In this document: in pieces, positions 24,956 through 36,717 of the stretch
Layout: each line of letters opens with the position of its first letter
How positions within the stretch are numbered: position 1 is the stretch's first letter
Source: Ectocarpus siliculosus
Lineage: Eukaryota; Sar; Phaeophyceae; Ectocarpales; Ectocarpaceae
Direction of reading: 5' to 3'
Assembly: GCA_000310025.1 (NCBI GenBank)
Contig: FN649742.1
Coordinates: 2,278,151-2,342,150, forward strand
Length of the DNA stretch: 64,000 nucleotides
Position numbers and translations under genes: made by a program
The notes under the pieces: generated by a model
What the model saw: the letters and a program-made list of their open reading frames with translations, nothing else
Databases searched by the model: none
Told to the model about the DNA's origin: nothing

Positions 24956-27187
24956 GGCTTCTGGAGCACCCTCAGGTAGCTGAGGTGATTACCGCGCAAC
25001 GAATTCTAGCTCCAAGGGGAACAACCAGAGATGACTGCCGCACTGCCGTTTAGGGGGTTTTGGGTTTGGGCGACGCAACGACCGTTGATAGATGGTTTTA
25101 GGCGAGAAGAAGTGGCGACGACTCATCAGGATTCCTCTTGCCTTCGCGGCACGTGACGGCCGCGAACGAGAGAAGTTGCCCCGTGGTGTTCAAAGTGACG
25201 GCACTTGTTGCTTCGTTTCTTCTCGGGACGGCAAACGTATTGCAATACGTAAAGATCTAATATTTTGTGATGAAAGTTATTGGCAATGTGCCTCTCTCTG
25301 TAAGTGCAATATATAATAGTTTTGGGCGCACTTACTTTTCGTCATAAGATGGGATAGAGGCATCAATCAAAGCATCAAAGACACAACGCGTCCAACAACA
25401 GCAGGATCGACGACGTCTAGAGCGGTGTCTCGCAACCATACCAAACACGTGTCGCCGTCCTCGCCCGGTGGGGCGATCGATTGATGATATACATCAGAAG
25501 GAGGAGGCGAGAAAAGAAATAAGGCGTGTGCCTTTGTGACTCGTGTATTATCCAAAATTACACGACATCATCACAAGCTTGTTGAGAGTGTTCTGACTTA
25601 TTAAGAAAATGCCCCCCAGGAAAGCCCCTTGTGGAACCTGGCTGCTTCATTTTCGTTTTCTCCCCCGACACTTTCGTATCACAACATCACAACGTATCGA
25701 CGACGTCCCGTCGGCTGTGCAATTTGGTCCAAATGAAGTTTGGTCCAAATGAATGAAGCCCTTTCTCGCGGGAGCCTCCACGTGAGAAGACCCCCTCTAA
25801 ACTCCAAACTCGATTCGGGGGAATTAATTCCGAGACGGCCGAGTGGGAGATGTAGGCATATCCTACCTCTCTTACTCGGTTTGATCATTCATGGCAGCAA
25901 CCCTGCAGTTTTTCGTTTTTCGGGACGGCAAATCGGGGTATTTAAAACCCGGTTCAGCAAACGTCCCGTGGAACTGCGGGTGCGAGGCGGGATAATAAAC
26001 AGCAGCAGCACAGCAGTACTACTGCTGTAGTCACCTCGAACGGTGTTCTTTGTTTGATGTCCCAACGTCTACCGTCTTCCGCTCGCTGTACAAGTAGTAA
26101 GATAATTTGTTTCACCGAACCGGTATGAATTTGATTTTCAGCAGGATATACGAGGTTTATGTTGTTAACTGGATACGACCACGGCTGGTTCCGCCGCCAA
26201 CGCCGGCGGGTGCTTCCGCTAGCCGCTTTGCGTTACGTGAAGTGTGCGATCTACCAGACTCCAAGTTTCAAAACTCCAACCATGTCTTCCTCCTCTACCT
26301 CCTTGTGCATCATGCCTGCCTCATGCGAAGTCCACCCTCTGGCCACAGGGAATCATGAGTCAGGGTGTCATATCCGTCATGTGGACGCATACATGTGCGT
26401 GTGTGTATGCATACGGCGCACTACAAAAGTATAGCGTATCTTCATGACAATTTGGTACACAAAACATGCCCCCGCCGGTATCAGCCTGACAACAACTCGA
26501 CCCCACTACTACTGTACATCAGCAATAGACTGCTGTATGTATGTCTCTCCTGCCCTTGATTCGCGATGTGACCCACATCATCATCAGGCCGACGCGTACC
26601 TGTAAAGTCCAATCGGCACTCAGATTCTGGGTTGCATCGTCTCACACACGCAGTTTATGTACTACGCTACGCTCAGCCACATCAAAACCAAATGGATTTT
26701 TTTAGAGAAAGTATACAAATAGTATCGAGGAAGAGCTGTCCATTGGAGGCTGGCCTCAAGGGAATGTTTTGAAGTCTACTGTACTTGACAGCAGTGAAGC
26801 TTGAGTGACGATCGATGTACTGAGCTGGAGAACCGCGGGCCGGCGGTGGTGTGTCGAACATTTTACATTTTCTTTTTTTCGGAAGCATGTATGTGATTGG
26901 TTGACGGTCGACAGTGCGACTGCGGCCATCAAGGGAGGGGAGAGGGGAGAGACGAGGAGAGGGAGAGAGAAAGGGAGAGAGAGACAGGCTGCTTGGAAGG
27001 AGGGCAGGAGAGGTTGATCATGCCAATCCGATCAGGGGAACGAGAAGGCGAAGGCGAGAGAAATACCAAGCCAGGTGTCGGCGTCCTTACAATGTAGGCA
27101 TCCATTTTCAACCTGGCAACATTGTTGCTTCTTCGCGAGATGCACCTACGTAATAACGACATGTCTCTATCACGTGCTTTCTCTACA
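24956..27187. other. Upstream region of HSF-A, no gene supported
   Basis: This stretch should contain the HSF-A promoter and 5' UTR. I looked for clustered nGAAnnTTCn heat-shock elements close to the start and found none that convince me. A purine-rich GA tract occupies about 26931-26998. Open frames are short and motif-free. Confidence 0.4.
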
Positions 27188-27355
27188 TACCGTAAGGTTG
27201 CTAGTCACCGCACCGCCCGGAGTCTTCGCACGGTCCGGAGTCATCGCACGGAGGGGTGCGATGCAAATTAAATGGCTTAGTCTAGGGTTATTCGAGTCCG
27301 CACAGGGTCCGCAGTCGCCGCACAGGGGTGCGATGACTCGCAACCTACAGCGGTA
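27188..27355. mobile_element. Short TIR element (MITE family 1), copy a
   Basis: It begins TACCGTAAGGTTGC and ends GCAACCTACAGCGGTA, an imperfect terminal inverted repeat. The interior alternates GTCATCGCACGG and CAGGGGTGCGATGAC modules that can form several small hairpins. There is no coding capacity. Related copies lie at 38167, 38869 and 40009. Confidence 0.65.
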
Positions 27356-27961
27356 GGTACAAAAGTTGAGTGCCAGCGATTTCGGGGCAAATTTCACCCC
27401 TGCAACACATGCTGGCATGTTAGCTCTGCTGTAAGGGTACTGTAGGTCATCGTCGCACACCACACGCGGAGGTACTATTTTAATAGATAGGGCGGGGTAA
27501 TGAGCGGCGGGGTAGCGACTCAATACCTTGCAGTAGTCTATCTGCGATGCTTTTGCGGTGGCCCAGTCAGTCGTTGAGTTTTGAATCCGAGTCATCATCA
27601 TCAACACAATAAAAGAGGCTCTTCCTCCTCTCTCTAATACAATCTGCAACGAACGGACGGCCGTTGGGATTATTATTGATTCGTGCGCATACCGTAAACT
27701 ACGGAGTTTATTTATTTTATTTTTTTTCTTAATATGACACAACGAAACCATCTCTATCATAGAAAAGAGTCTGAGACAGATTAGCAATGGATTCATAGCG
27801 TCAGAAAGTACCTGTATGTCCACGATTTCCCAGACAGCATATAGGGACATCTCCCCTGCGGGTAACAGGCTCAACAAGACAGTTTGGTAGCTGTCTTGTG
27901 TGTCTCATATATGGTATGTTGGGAAGGTGCAGATGATATGTGTTAGGTACTGGTCGGGCGT

Positions 27962-28172
27962 TATTGTATTTTTCCGAAGTGTCATTTTTATTATTATTTT
28001 CCACGAAGTCTGGAAGGTAACTCTCTGGCCAATAACGAGGGGACGACACCGGTCGCTTCCCTCTCTCCTCCAGAGTCCAAGTTCCCCTTCCATGTCAACT
28101 GGCAGGCCCTAACAAAATGCCGTCTCAGTACACCGAGACCCCCAATGGTACTCCATACCATTGACATCCACC
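27962..28172 (-). repeat. Split direct repeat B2 of YR element 1
   Basis: A 211-bp segment almost identical to 29221-29431, starting TATTGTATTTTTCCGAAGTG and ending ATTGACATCCACC. It forms the outer 3' end of the element. Confidence 0.8.
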
Positions 28173-28302
28173 TCCCCAATCGGACCCTCATAACCCAGTT
28201 CCCCGTGGAATAATAGCAATCATAATCGACATGTCCCCTATATATGTATCCTCCCGGTACACATACCTTAGTAATCGCCCCCCCCCCCCCCAAGCAACAA
28301 AT

Positions 28303-28882
28303 GAGTAACCGCCCCCCCCGGGTACGAAGCGAAGACCACTTGGAGATATACGGGAAGCTGAAAGAAGGGATAGGGATGAAGAAGTACTTGGACGGCCCCA
28401 TGGACTATGCGAAAAAGCTGAAATTGCAATTTCGAGTAGGCGATCTGGACTTGCCAGAACGGAGGAAGAGGTATACCAGCCGTAGGAGAGAGGAAGAGGA
28501 GGATAGACACACATGTCCATGTGGCAAATCGGAGGAGAGTAGACCCCACATAGTTGGGGAGTGTGAGTTGTACAGGAAGGAAAGAGAGGATCTCGAAGAG
28601 GAAATGAGACAGAGAGGGTGTGACATGGACAAGTTTGGTAAATTAGACAACAGCGAAAAAACGATCGCGATAATTGGGGATAGATGGTGGGCACAAGAGG
28701 CCCTAGAGGACGGGGATAAGATGTGCAAGAAATTTTTATGGAGTTTGTGGCAGAAACGTAAAGAGCTCCCAAATGTTGGTGGTGTTCTCTAGTAGGTGTA
28801 GGAACGGTGCTCCGTCTCGAAAGGGACGCGTGGTCAATGGTCAAATGACTACGGCAAGCAACAAATGAGTACGCCCCCCCCC
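28303..28882 (+). mobile_element. 5'-truncated LINE 3' end
   Basis: An open frame from about 28319 to the stop at 28790 encodes a C-terminal RT tail. It has a basic helix region (DYAKKLKLQFRVGDLDLPE) and a zinc knuckle (CPCGKSEESRPHIVGECELY), followed by an acidic coiled segment. This C-x-C...H...C tail is typical of APE-type LINE polymerases. The 3' non-coding end has GGTCAATGGTCAAATGACTA, then AAGCAACAAATGAGTACG and a C9 tract. AAGCAACAAATGAGTA with a C tract also stands just before the fragment (about 28292-28320), so the tail motif flanks both sides. The RT core is missing. It sits between repeats A2 and B2 of YR element 1, on the opposite strand. Confidence 0.7.
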
Positions 28883-28920
28883 TCTATCGGAAAAAAAATT
28901 CGAGGGTGGCGTGGGTGGGA

Positions 28921-29220
28921 AAGACAACAACACTAGCTCCCCGGAACAGAACGTCTTAACAGGTAGTAGCTGGCAGTGTTGTCCACTCGTACGTTTAGCA
29001 GTCCCTGTGCTCCAGCACTGATGATGCTTCAACGTGATCGGGCGCAAACGGAATGTCCTGCGAGCAGCTGCCTTCTCTCGGTGCGCATGCCTCCTCTTCT
29101 ATACGCACGCAGACATCCTCTTTGGCACATAATAATAAATGCTCACTTCTCATCAACTCCAATAAACACCAATTTCAGACTCCTCCCCCCTTAGGTTGGA
29201 TCCATCTGAAATACTCGCTT
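28921..29220 (-). repeat. Split direct repeat A2 of YR element 1
   Basis: A 300-bp segment that is nearly identical to 36718-37018, including ACTAGCTCCCCGGAACAGAA at one end and TCTGAAATACTCGCTT at the other. It directly abuts B1, as expected for the internal A/B junction of this family. Confidence 0.8.
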
Positions 29221-29431
29221 TATTGTATTTTTCCGAAGTGTTATTTTTATTATTATTTTCCACGAAGTCTGGAAGGTAACTCTATGGCCAATAACGAGGG
29301 GACGACACCGGTCGCTTCCCTCTCTCCTCCAGAGTCCAAGTTCCCCTTCCATGTCAACTGGCAGGCCCTAACAAAATGCCGTCTCAGTACACCGAGACCC
29401 CCAATGGTACTCCATACCATTGACATCCACC
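29221..29431 (-). repeat. Split direct repeat B1 of YR element 1
   Basis: A 211-bp partner of B2, immediately 3' of the recombinase ORF and joined without a gap to A2. The tight B1-A2 junction is the diagnostic part of the split-repeat arrangement. Confidence 0.8.
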
Positions 29432-29487
29432 AACATCGACGTTTAGTGGGATGGCATTCTGTCCCCTTGCCCGTACCTTCGTGTATG

Positions 29488-30576
29488 CTAACCCTTCTTC
29501 TGCTCCGTCTTCTTCCCCTTCGCTGGTTTACGGGATACCATGTCTACGTCCACCATATTGTTCCTAGTATATATTTTAAACGTACCCGAACCTTCCTTCC
29601 ATCTACCCTCTCTCTGCATAATTCTGTCCGGTACGTCTCCTCCTGCTGCCAACGTGGTGGCGGCCCCAATTCTCAACGAATGCAAGCCGACCTGTCTCGG
29701 GTCGCCACTTGCCTTCTCCACAATCTGGCGAAGGGCGCTAAGAGCTTTGGAATAACCCCAAACCTTAACCGTATTGCTCCTCCTACAGCGAAACGAGCAC
29801 AGAGGGGCGTCCTCAGGTAAAGCGAGATGGCACGCCATCAATTCCACCAACACCGCCACGGCACCGCCACCGGCTCCAATCTGAGAACTCGCGCCTCGTG
29901 CTACATCGCGCACCCGTGTAACGCACGCCCCCGTCTCCGACTGATCCCCCTTGTGGCCGCGAAACCGAACCCGAACTCCTGTGGCCTTGTGCCAGTGCAA
30001 CGGGGCTAGCACGTACTCCCCATGAAAGAATGCGACGTCGCTACGCTGCAAACAATGCACCTGGTGGCATTGTTCCGACAGTGTGGCAAAAACCTCATCT
30101 GAACGCGCCACCAGGAAGTACGACAACGCCAAACACAGCCACAACACGCGGCCACCTGTACCCCACGACGCCGTCAACTGCTGTCCTTCCAACAGCGTCT
30201 CCCACGAGACGGGAACACGACTCCGACTCTTCGTACCCGCTCGAACATGAACACGTGCGACACCCAACAAACTCCGTTTGACAAGAGGCGCACCGGTAGG
30301 CAACTCAAGCTGCTGGTCAACTCGATGAAAGTACTGTACCGCGGCGAGCTTGCCGGATATGGTCGGTGCAATGTTACCCTTATCTGCACAACACCACGCC
30401 ACAAACTCCAAAAGTGCTTGTTCCAGCCCAGCACTGTCCACATCCCCCGAGAGGTACTCCGACTCGCCAATCATGCGGCGAAAAGCACACCAAGCCCGCC
30501 AACCCGACAGGTAAGTTCGTCGAGACGACTGCGCAACTGACTCGCGGACATACTCGCCGCTAAGACGCCGGTACAA
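29488..30576 (-). CDS. Tyrosine recombinase ORF of YR element 1 (fossil)
   Basis: A 362-codon frame of the phage-integrase (tyrosine recombinase) family. The N-terminal SAM-like core domain (SSRRTYLSGWRAWCAFRRM) is followed by the catalytic domain. Visible family motifs are ARSDEVFA (first Arg region), HSLRIGAATTLAAGG (His-x-x-Arg) and GRWKEGSGTFKIYTR (region of the nucleophile Tyr). The length fits recombinases of DIRS and Ngaro retroelements. It ends just before B1. A second, related copy lies at 53804-54556. Confidence 0.85.
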   Translation of the reverse strand: MYRRLSGEYVRESVAQSSRRTYLSGWRAWCAFRRMIGESEYLSGDVDSAGLEQALLEFVAWCCADKGNIAPTISGKLAAVQYFHRVDQQLELPTGAPLVKRSLLGVARVHVRAGTKSRSRVPVSWETLLEGQQLTASWGTGGRVLWLCLALSYFLVARSDEVFATLSEQCHQVHCLQRSDVAFFHGEYVLAPLHWHKATGVRVRFRGHKGDQSETGACVTRVRDVARGASSQIGAGGGAVAVLVELMACHLALPEDAPLCSFRCRRSNTVKVWGYSKALSALRQIVEKASGDPRQVGLHSLRIGAATTLAAGGDVPDRIMQREGRWKEGSGTFKIYTRNNMVDVDMVSRKPAKGKKTEQKKG

Positions 30577-30728
30577 AGATCGGCGACCTCCTGGCTCAAG
30601 ACCTGTTGGCGCCAGGCGACATTGGGACGGGACAGGCGAAGACGAGCGTCAATGGTCGCCGGCTCCCATCGTGAAATACCATCTGCAATCGTGTTATCGA
30701 CCCCTCGAACATGGGCCGCCTCAAAACA

Positions 30729-32730
30729 TCATCCGCTGCCCATCTCCAAACATCCTAGCATACGCATGAGTGCCCCCGATCGGGGCTCGCTCCCCCCCCG
30801 ACACTTGTTCACCCACGCCACACTCGAAGAGTTGTCTCCCATCATACGGATGCTATTGCGGTACTCTGGCCTCATGTCCGATTGTACAATGAACACCCAT
30901 GCGCCAACTACCATCGCGAGGAGTTCGAGCATGTTGATGCTTAGATCGTCGCGCCCCTCGGCCTGCTGGCGAAACTTCTCCCGTACTTGTTGACTAAAAT
31001 CAAAACGCCACCACACGCCAGAACGGAATTCGGCATGCAAGAAATACCCTCCCATCGCATCGCCAGATGCGTCCGACCACAAAAGACACGAGTATGGTTG
31101 ATCGAAAAAACATACCAGTGGGGCTGTTAACAACCGCGACGGCGATCCCAGGCCCCCTTCGACCATCAGACGCCAAAACCGCATGTCGGCATGAAACTCG
31201 GGACCGATCCGTTTCCGTGCCACCCCCCGGGCGGTCAATTGCACCGGCGGTAGCCCCAACTGGTTGAGCATGCGGCGAACAAAATATTTACCCGGCCGCA
31301 CGACCTCACAGATATGCAACAACGAACCAATCACCCCCCGCAACTCGGACTCAGAAGCAAAGCAGCGTGTGGGGGGCCACTCGCGGATTGTCGCCCGCAG
31401 ACGTTCCAGCTTGTCTATGGGAACCGAAATGGTCACAGCCACCGTATCAATGTCCCACCCGAGCACACACAACCTTGTTTGCCACGAGGAAAGTTTACGC
31501 GGAGACAACAAGGGGGGGTCCCTTGACCCGCGCGCCCCAAACACCCGGAAATGGTCCGATGCACACGACGCGGAAACTACTTTACACCGGGCCCCAGTCG
31601 GGGTCCACATCACTTCCACAAGAATACCGTCGTCTACATAGAACCGCACGAAAAACGAGTCGGAACGACCGCCCCCCGAACCGGGGGGGATGCGACACCC
31701 AGGGGGGAATGGGGGTGGCGTCTCTCGTTCGCTAGGTAACGGAACCTCAACATGGTTCGTAGCCGTCCGGCCAAGCTCAGTGACAACTGCATTATCCACA
31801 GACGTGTGATTGTAGGAGTGCTCAAACGCGGCGGTCATGACACAAAAATTGCCAGGCGAATTGCGCCACCCAAACACCAAGCGCCGATCTACCACGACAA
31901 AGTCCCCAACTGAGTAACCAAACACGGGAGCTCTCGACCATTGAACCGCAACCTGTCAAAACGCGTCCGTAACGTCAATTTTGCTTAACACAATCCGGGC
32001 CGATGGTCCGTACGTCCTCCGCAACCATAAAATGCGCCACACAATGTCCCGCAACACGTGACCTAACTCGACCTTCGGCGCCGCCTCCGAATCCGTGTCG
32101 GCATTGACACTACGCGACACGGTTGAGCATTCATACGTCAAGTCATGGATAATCCGAATTTTCTCAGGTGACACGACCACACCTAGCGGCGACAGCCGCA
32201 ACCCCGGGATCGATCCGGCCTCTTTTCTTTGGAAACACGAACGCCCGCCCGAACCGCACGTCATCAAACACTTTCCCGAGAATAGTGTCAGAATGTGGGG
32301 CTACACTACGGTGGTTACCATACGATAGCGCTGCTGCGATTTCGGCAGACCCACACACGGGCACTACGGCGCCACGTTCCACAATAGCAGCGACAGTCTC
32401 TGTGTGAGGAAAACCTTTCAAGCGTCCAAACCAAAACCGAATAAATTCAGGCCGTACCCGCGGCACCCCGATGCCGTTTTCGATGGCTTGCATGCATTCA
32501 AAGCTTCCCCCATGCCGAGACAAAAACCGAAAACACTTCACCGCGATCTGAGCAAGTACGGTTGCACGTGGTGTGCCTTGCGCGACGGTTTGAGACATAG
32601 CATGTACCATGGAAACAATACGCCTAACATCATTGCCATCTAAAGTACCAACCCCACCTCGGGTCAACGCCGTAGCCGCCCCGGGTCGCAGGAGGTGCGT
32701 GCTCGGGCCCGAGACCACGCCCCCCGCCAC
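30729..32730 (-). pseudogene. RT-RNase H region of YR element 1 (fossil)
   Basis: Separate stretches carry a pol-like leader (RVRPEFIRFWFGRLKGFP), an RT finger segment (IRIIHDLTYE and KIDVTDAF), an RT palm with FYVDDGILVEV, and an RNase H-like end (LLWSDASGDAMGGYFL, INMLELLAMVVGAWVF). This order and the FYVDD box fit DIRS/Ngaro polymerases. The region looks broken, with about two or three breaks. No aspartic protease or DDE integrase is seen, as expected for this group. Confidence 0.75.
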
Positions 32731-33060
32731 ATCGAAAGACGGCCCTCCCCCCCCCGAGGGGCAGGGCCCGCGCCCCTATTCGTCATCATCGTCCTTCGCG
32801 CCGCCGCCGGCACCGCCCTTCGCACTGCTGCGAGTCTTCGTCCCGGCCGTTCCCACCTTGGCCCGCTTCGCTGGGGCGGCGGCGGCAGAGGCGTTGGTTT
32901 CGGCGGCGGTGGAGGGGCTCCCTTTGGAGTCGCCACCCTGGGCGCCGCCGCCAGTCGCGCCCCCTCTTTTTCTTCCCTTTCCGCCGGCCTTCCGTGGCGC
33001 CACATGCGCGAACTTGCACTTCTTCCCCCACCGACATTTACCGTCTCTCTGGAACTTGTA

Positions 33061-34473
33061 TCACACCCCCTGCTCCTTGGCCTCGTTGCGTCCCCCGGCG
33101 CCCGCTGCGGCGGCCGACGAACGGCCGGACTTGCCTTGCACAGCAGAATTGATCAGCCCTCCCGACCGGAGATACGCCGCGGTGTTTGGGAAAACCGGGA
33201 GGGGGGGGGGCGAGAGAGCGTCCGACGGCGGAGGGAGAACGAAGCGCCGCTGTATCTCGTCCGCGAACATCTGCACTTCGCGCGTGTACACTTCCATGTC
33301 TTTGACGAGGAACGTCAAGATGATGGCTCGGTTGTGCTGCGCTTGGATGGCCGCGTAATTCTCCCGAGCGTGCCGCTCCACATCGGCGATGACCGCCTGG
33401 AACGAGGCTTCGACACGATCCACCCGCGCTTGCGATGCCGCCACCAACCTCGGTTCGTCGGCGATCCCCCGGCGGGCGATGGTGATAAAAGCCCCCGCCA
33501 TGAGGGTCAAATGTGTTGAGATGGGGATACGGTCGCCAACCGCCCCCCGGGGCGTGAAGGCAGCGGGGTCAAAGCCACGGAAATTCAAGAGCATGTCGGC
33601 GACCTCGTCCGTGACCTCAATACTATCATGCATTAACCCTTGCAGGCTCGGCTTCTCTAGCTTTGGGGGAAAACATCCCATCACCACCCACCACATGCGA
33701 CTGTTCGCCGAGCTCCAAGCGTTCACCCGCTGGTCCGAGGGCACCTTTTCCATCCGCCGCTGGGTATGCGACACCCCCGTTCCCATCCCGTATCCACCGG
33801 AGTCCATGTTAAGGCCTCCCGCTCCAAACGGGGACGAAATCGCGGGAGTGAAGCCTAAGCCGCCCCCACTGCCATACCGACCAGCGCCCTGCAGCAACCC
33901 GGGACTCGACTCCACGCGGTGGAACCCGTGACCGGCCGAGCAACCAGCCGCACTCGCGCCCCCATACATGGGCGCCGGCGCCACCCCGGCAGCTGCACGC
34001 GCGCCCCCATACATGGGCGCTGGTGCAACTCCGGCAGCGCCACCCGCGGCGGCCCCGCCGCCCCGACCACGCACGGCTTCCAGCACCTCCGCGAACCTCG
34101 CCGCCATGTCGGCCTTCAGGTCCTCCACCGAGGCGCTGATGACGACTCGCTCATTAGCGCTGTCCTGCCGCTCCGCTTCATACTCGTCGCGGCCGATCAT
34201 AGACTCGTCGGAGGAGTTCTCGTCCCCGCTCATATCTCCGCCCCCGGCCGACTTGCCGCCGATGCACCGATCAATCTCCTGATCACAAGGGACAAAGGGG
34301 ACAAATATAGATCGGGAACGTAAGAACGACAACACGACACGGAATGCGCCTGCCACCCGGCACGCAGCGTAGTTGTTCCGTAGCCCGTGTTTCAACCAGC
34401 GCAGGCGGATCTCGCAACCCCCGAAGCATTTCACACCGAGTGATACGCAGCGCCATGTACACCAGTACAGCAT
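33061..34473 (-). CDS. Gag-like ORF of YR element 1 (fossil)
   Basis: A 470-codon frame; the likely start is the internal Met of MSGDENSSDESMIG near 34230. It is acidic at the N terminus and has two copies of a Gly/Ala-rich GVAPAPMYGGA segment. A helical domain follows (RMEKVPSDQRVNAWSSANSR and a later RVDRVEASFQAVIADVE). There is no clear zinc knuckle. Position upstream of RT and composition suggest Gag. A short basic frame (KAGGKGRKRGG) lies between it and the RT region and may be its nucleic-acid-binding part. Confidence 0.55.
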   Translation of the reverse strand: MLYWCTWRCVSLGVKCFGGCEIRLRWLKHGLRNNYAACRVAGAFRVVLSFLRSRSIFVPFVPCDQEIDRCIGGKSAGGGDMSGDENSSDESMIGRDEYEAERQDSANERVVISASVEDLKADMAARFAEVLEAVRGRGGGAAAGGAAGVAPAPMYGGARAAAGVAPAPMYGGASAAGCSAGHGFHRVESSPGLLQGAGRYGSGGGLGFTPAISSPFGAGGLNMDSGGYGMGTGVSHTQRRMEKVPSDQRVNAWSSANSRMWWVVMGCFPPKLEKPSLQGLMHDSIEVTDEVADMLLNFRGFDPAAFTPRGAVGDRIPISTHLTLMAGAFITIARRGIADEPRLVAASQARVDRVEASFQAVIADVERHARENYAAIQAQHNRAIILTFLVKDMEVYTREVQMFADEIQRRFVLPPPSDALSPPPLPVFPNTAAYLRSGGLINSAVQGKSGRSSAAAAGAGGRNEAKEQGV

Positions 34474-34736
34474 GCGTGAATGCCACTTAAACCGCCATCA
34501 CGCATCACTAACTCCGCTAGGGTGCAACCCCCAATCCCCACACCGGTGGGAACCACGCACCACCGGATGGGAAGCCTATGCTTTGTCGTGCATTCCGCGT
34601 ATGCAAGCCTTCTGTGTTTTGGCTCGTGCTCCCCGTACCAGCGCCAGCACCAAAGCCATCACTTTGGTCCGCCACGGGAGAGCGATATAAAAGCTACACA
34701 CACCGTCATGCAATACTTTGCTCGTTCGGTGGCTTC

Positions 34737-35778
34737 CAGAAGGCTCTAGCGTAACCAGCGGTATACAGAGTGTGGCACCATAACCACCGTGTATATCGCG
34801 TTGTGTCTTTGTGCCTCTCGACCGATTATTCCGTGCCAACGACCCATAGTCGTACGTGCAAACCGGTTCGAGTGACGTTCAGTATGCGTATGTATCATAA
34901 CGACCGCATACAGTATCCCAGTCACACCAGCGACCTACACGCCACGCAACTTGTGTGCGGCCCCCGACCACCACGGCTCACCTCCAGATGACCGCAGCAG
35001 AAGGCTCTAGCGCAACCCGCGGTATATATAGTGTAGGACCATAACCAGCTGTGTATATCGCGTCGTGTCTTTGTGCCTCTCGACCGATTATTCCGTGCCA
35101 ATGACCCACAGTCGTACGTGCAAACCGGTTCGAGTAACATTCAGTATGCGTATGTCTCATAACGACCGCATACAGTATCCCAGCCGCACCAGCGACCTAC
35201 ACGCCACGCAACTTGTGTGCGGCTCCTGACCACCAGGGCTCATCTCCAGATGACCCGAATCAGAAGGCTCTAGCGTAACCAGCGGTATATACAGTGTGGT
35301 ACCATTACCAGCTGTGTACATCGCGTCGTGTCTTTTGTTCTCTCTACCGATTATCCCGTGCCAACGACCCACAGTCGTACGTGCAAACCGGTTCGAGTAA
35401 CATTCAGTATGCATATGTCTCATAACGACCGCATACAGTATCCCAGCCGCACCAGCGACCTACACGCCACGCAACTTGCGTGCGGCTCCTGACCACCAGG
35501 GCTCATCTCCAGATGACCCGAATCAGAAGGCTCTAGCGTAACCAGCGGTATATACAGTGTGGTACCATTACCAGCTGTGTACATCGCGTTGTGTCTTTTT
35601 TTCTCTCTACCGATTATTCCGTGCCAACGACCCATAGTCGTACGTGCAAACCGGTTCGAGTAACATTCAGTATGCGTATGTCTCATAACGACCGCATACT
35701 GTATCCCAGCCGCACCAGCGACCTACACGCCGCGCCCCTTGTGTGCGGCTCCTGACCACCACGGCTCATCTCCAGATG
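34737..35778. repeat. 263-bp tandem array in the 5' region of YR element 1
   Basis: About four head-to-tail units start near 34737, 35000, 35262 and 35525, each opening AGAAGGCTCTAGCG. They contain GCGGTATATACAGTGTGG-like and ACGTGCAAACCGGTTCGAGT segments, with a few substitutions between copies. The array lies between A1 and the gag-like ORF, where promoter or packaging signals would be expected. It has no coding function. Confidence 0.85.
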
Positions 35779-36717
35779 ACCCGTACCCTGGTCTACAATC
35801 AATAACCGTGAGCCGGCATCATACGCACCAGCGTACTAGCTCGCTCTATATCGATTCGTTGGATGTTTCTGCCTACAGCGCCACCGATTTTTCCATACAC
35901 GACGACCTACATTCGCGAACCGTCCATCACGTGTACACGAATAACGAGCTGCTGCAACATCAAAGTGGGTGTTGGGTGTTGGTGTGGATACCCACCACCT
36001 TTCCTCGGGCCGACGGACCTGCACTCAGATATTTGTGCCTCGTCGTGTGATTGAGGACCTGCACTCAAACTTGTGCCTTGTCTGGTAATTGTGATTTGTG
36101 TTAGCACAACCACACCACAGCAGTCTCCGAGACTGCTGTAATTAGAAATTACATCCGCTCTTGCGACGTAATATTCTGTATTTCCTCCGCTTGGCCGCGT
36201 GGACTATGCCTACGCACGCGTTGAAGTTTGTAAAAAAAAAAAAAACCAAATTGGCCCGCTCCTAGCGGTCTTTGTGACACCTTCTTTGCACGCAAAGGGG
36301 GTTCGGTTGTGTCTGGCATGCTCGAATGATATCCTCCGTCGCGTGTTGCACACTTGGTTTGTAGTTCTTGTGATTGAAACTGCGCCGCTTCATGCACATC
36401 AGCGCACGCACCGCAGTAGCATCATCAGCTAGACATCGCCCTGCTCGAGCAAGCCCCCAAGAACGTCGACATATCATATACACCCGCGCGCCAACTTCAC
36501 ATGGCATTTGTGCCCGTCTGGCCTATGCCCCCGTGTGCAGCATGGAGAACGATACGTATCACTGTGCGCTGACCGCTGTCTGTTAACAGCTAGCGCTCTC
36601 TGTTATGCTGTGGAACCACACGCAACGTCACATCGCACGTACCAAAGTAGTCGACGCTTCTCCGAGAACGTCTTATCGACTCCGTCGCCCAGATTCTTGG
36701 TCTTCGCCCCGCCGGCA

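Noticed and set aside
24956-25400. Heat-shock elements upstream of HSF-A (autoregulation)
   Set aside because: Isolated TTC and GAA triplets occur but no run of three alternating units with correct spacing.
32664-33519. Plus-strand GC-rich frames of 249 and 274 codons
   Set aside because: They lie antisense to the gag-like region of YR element 1 and show no motif; shadows of a GC-rich coding strand.
35157-35686. Two nearly identical 88-codon frames on the minus strand
   Set aside because: They are translations of consecutive units of the 263-bp tandem array, not a gene family.
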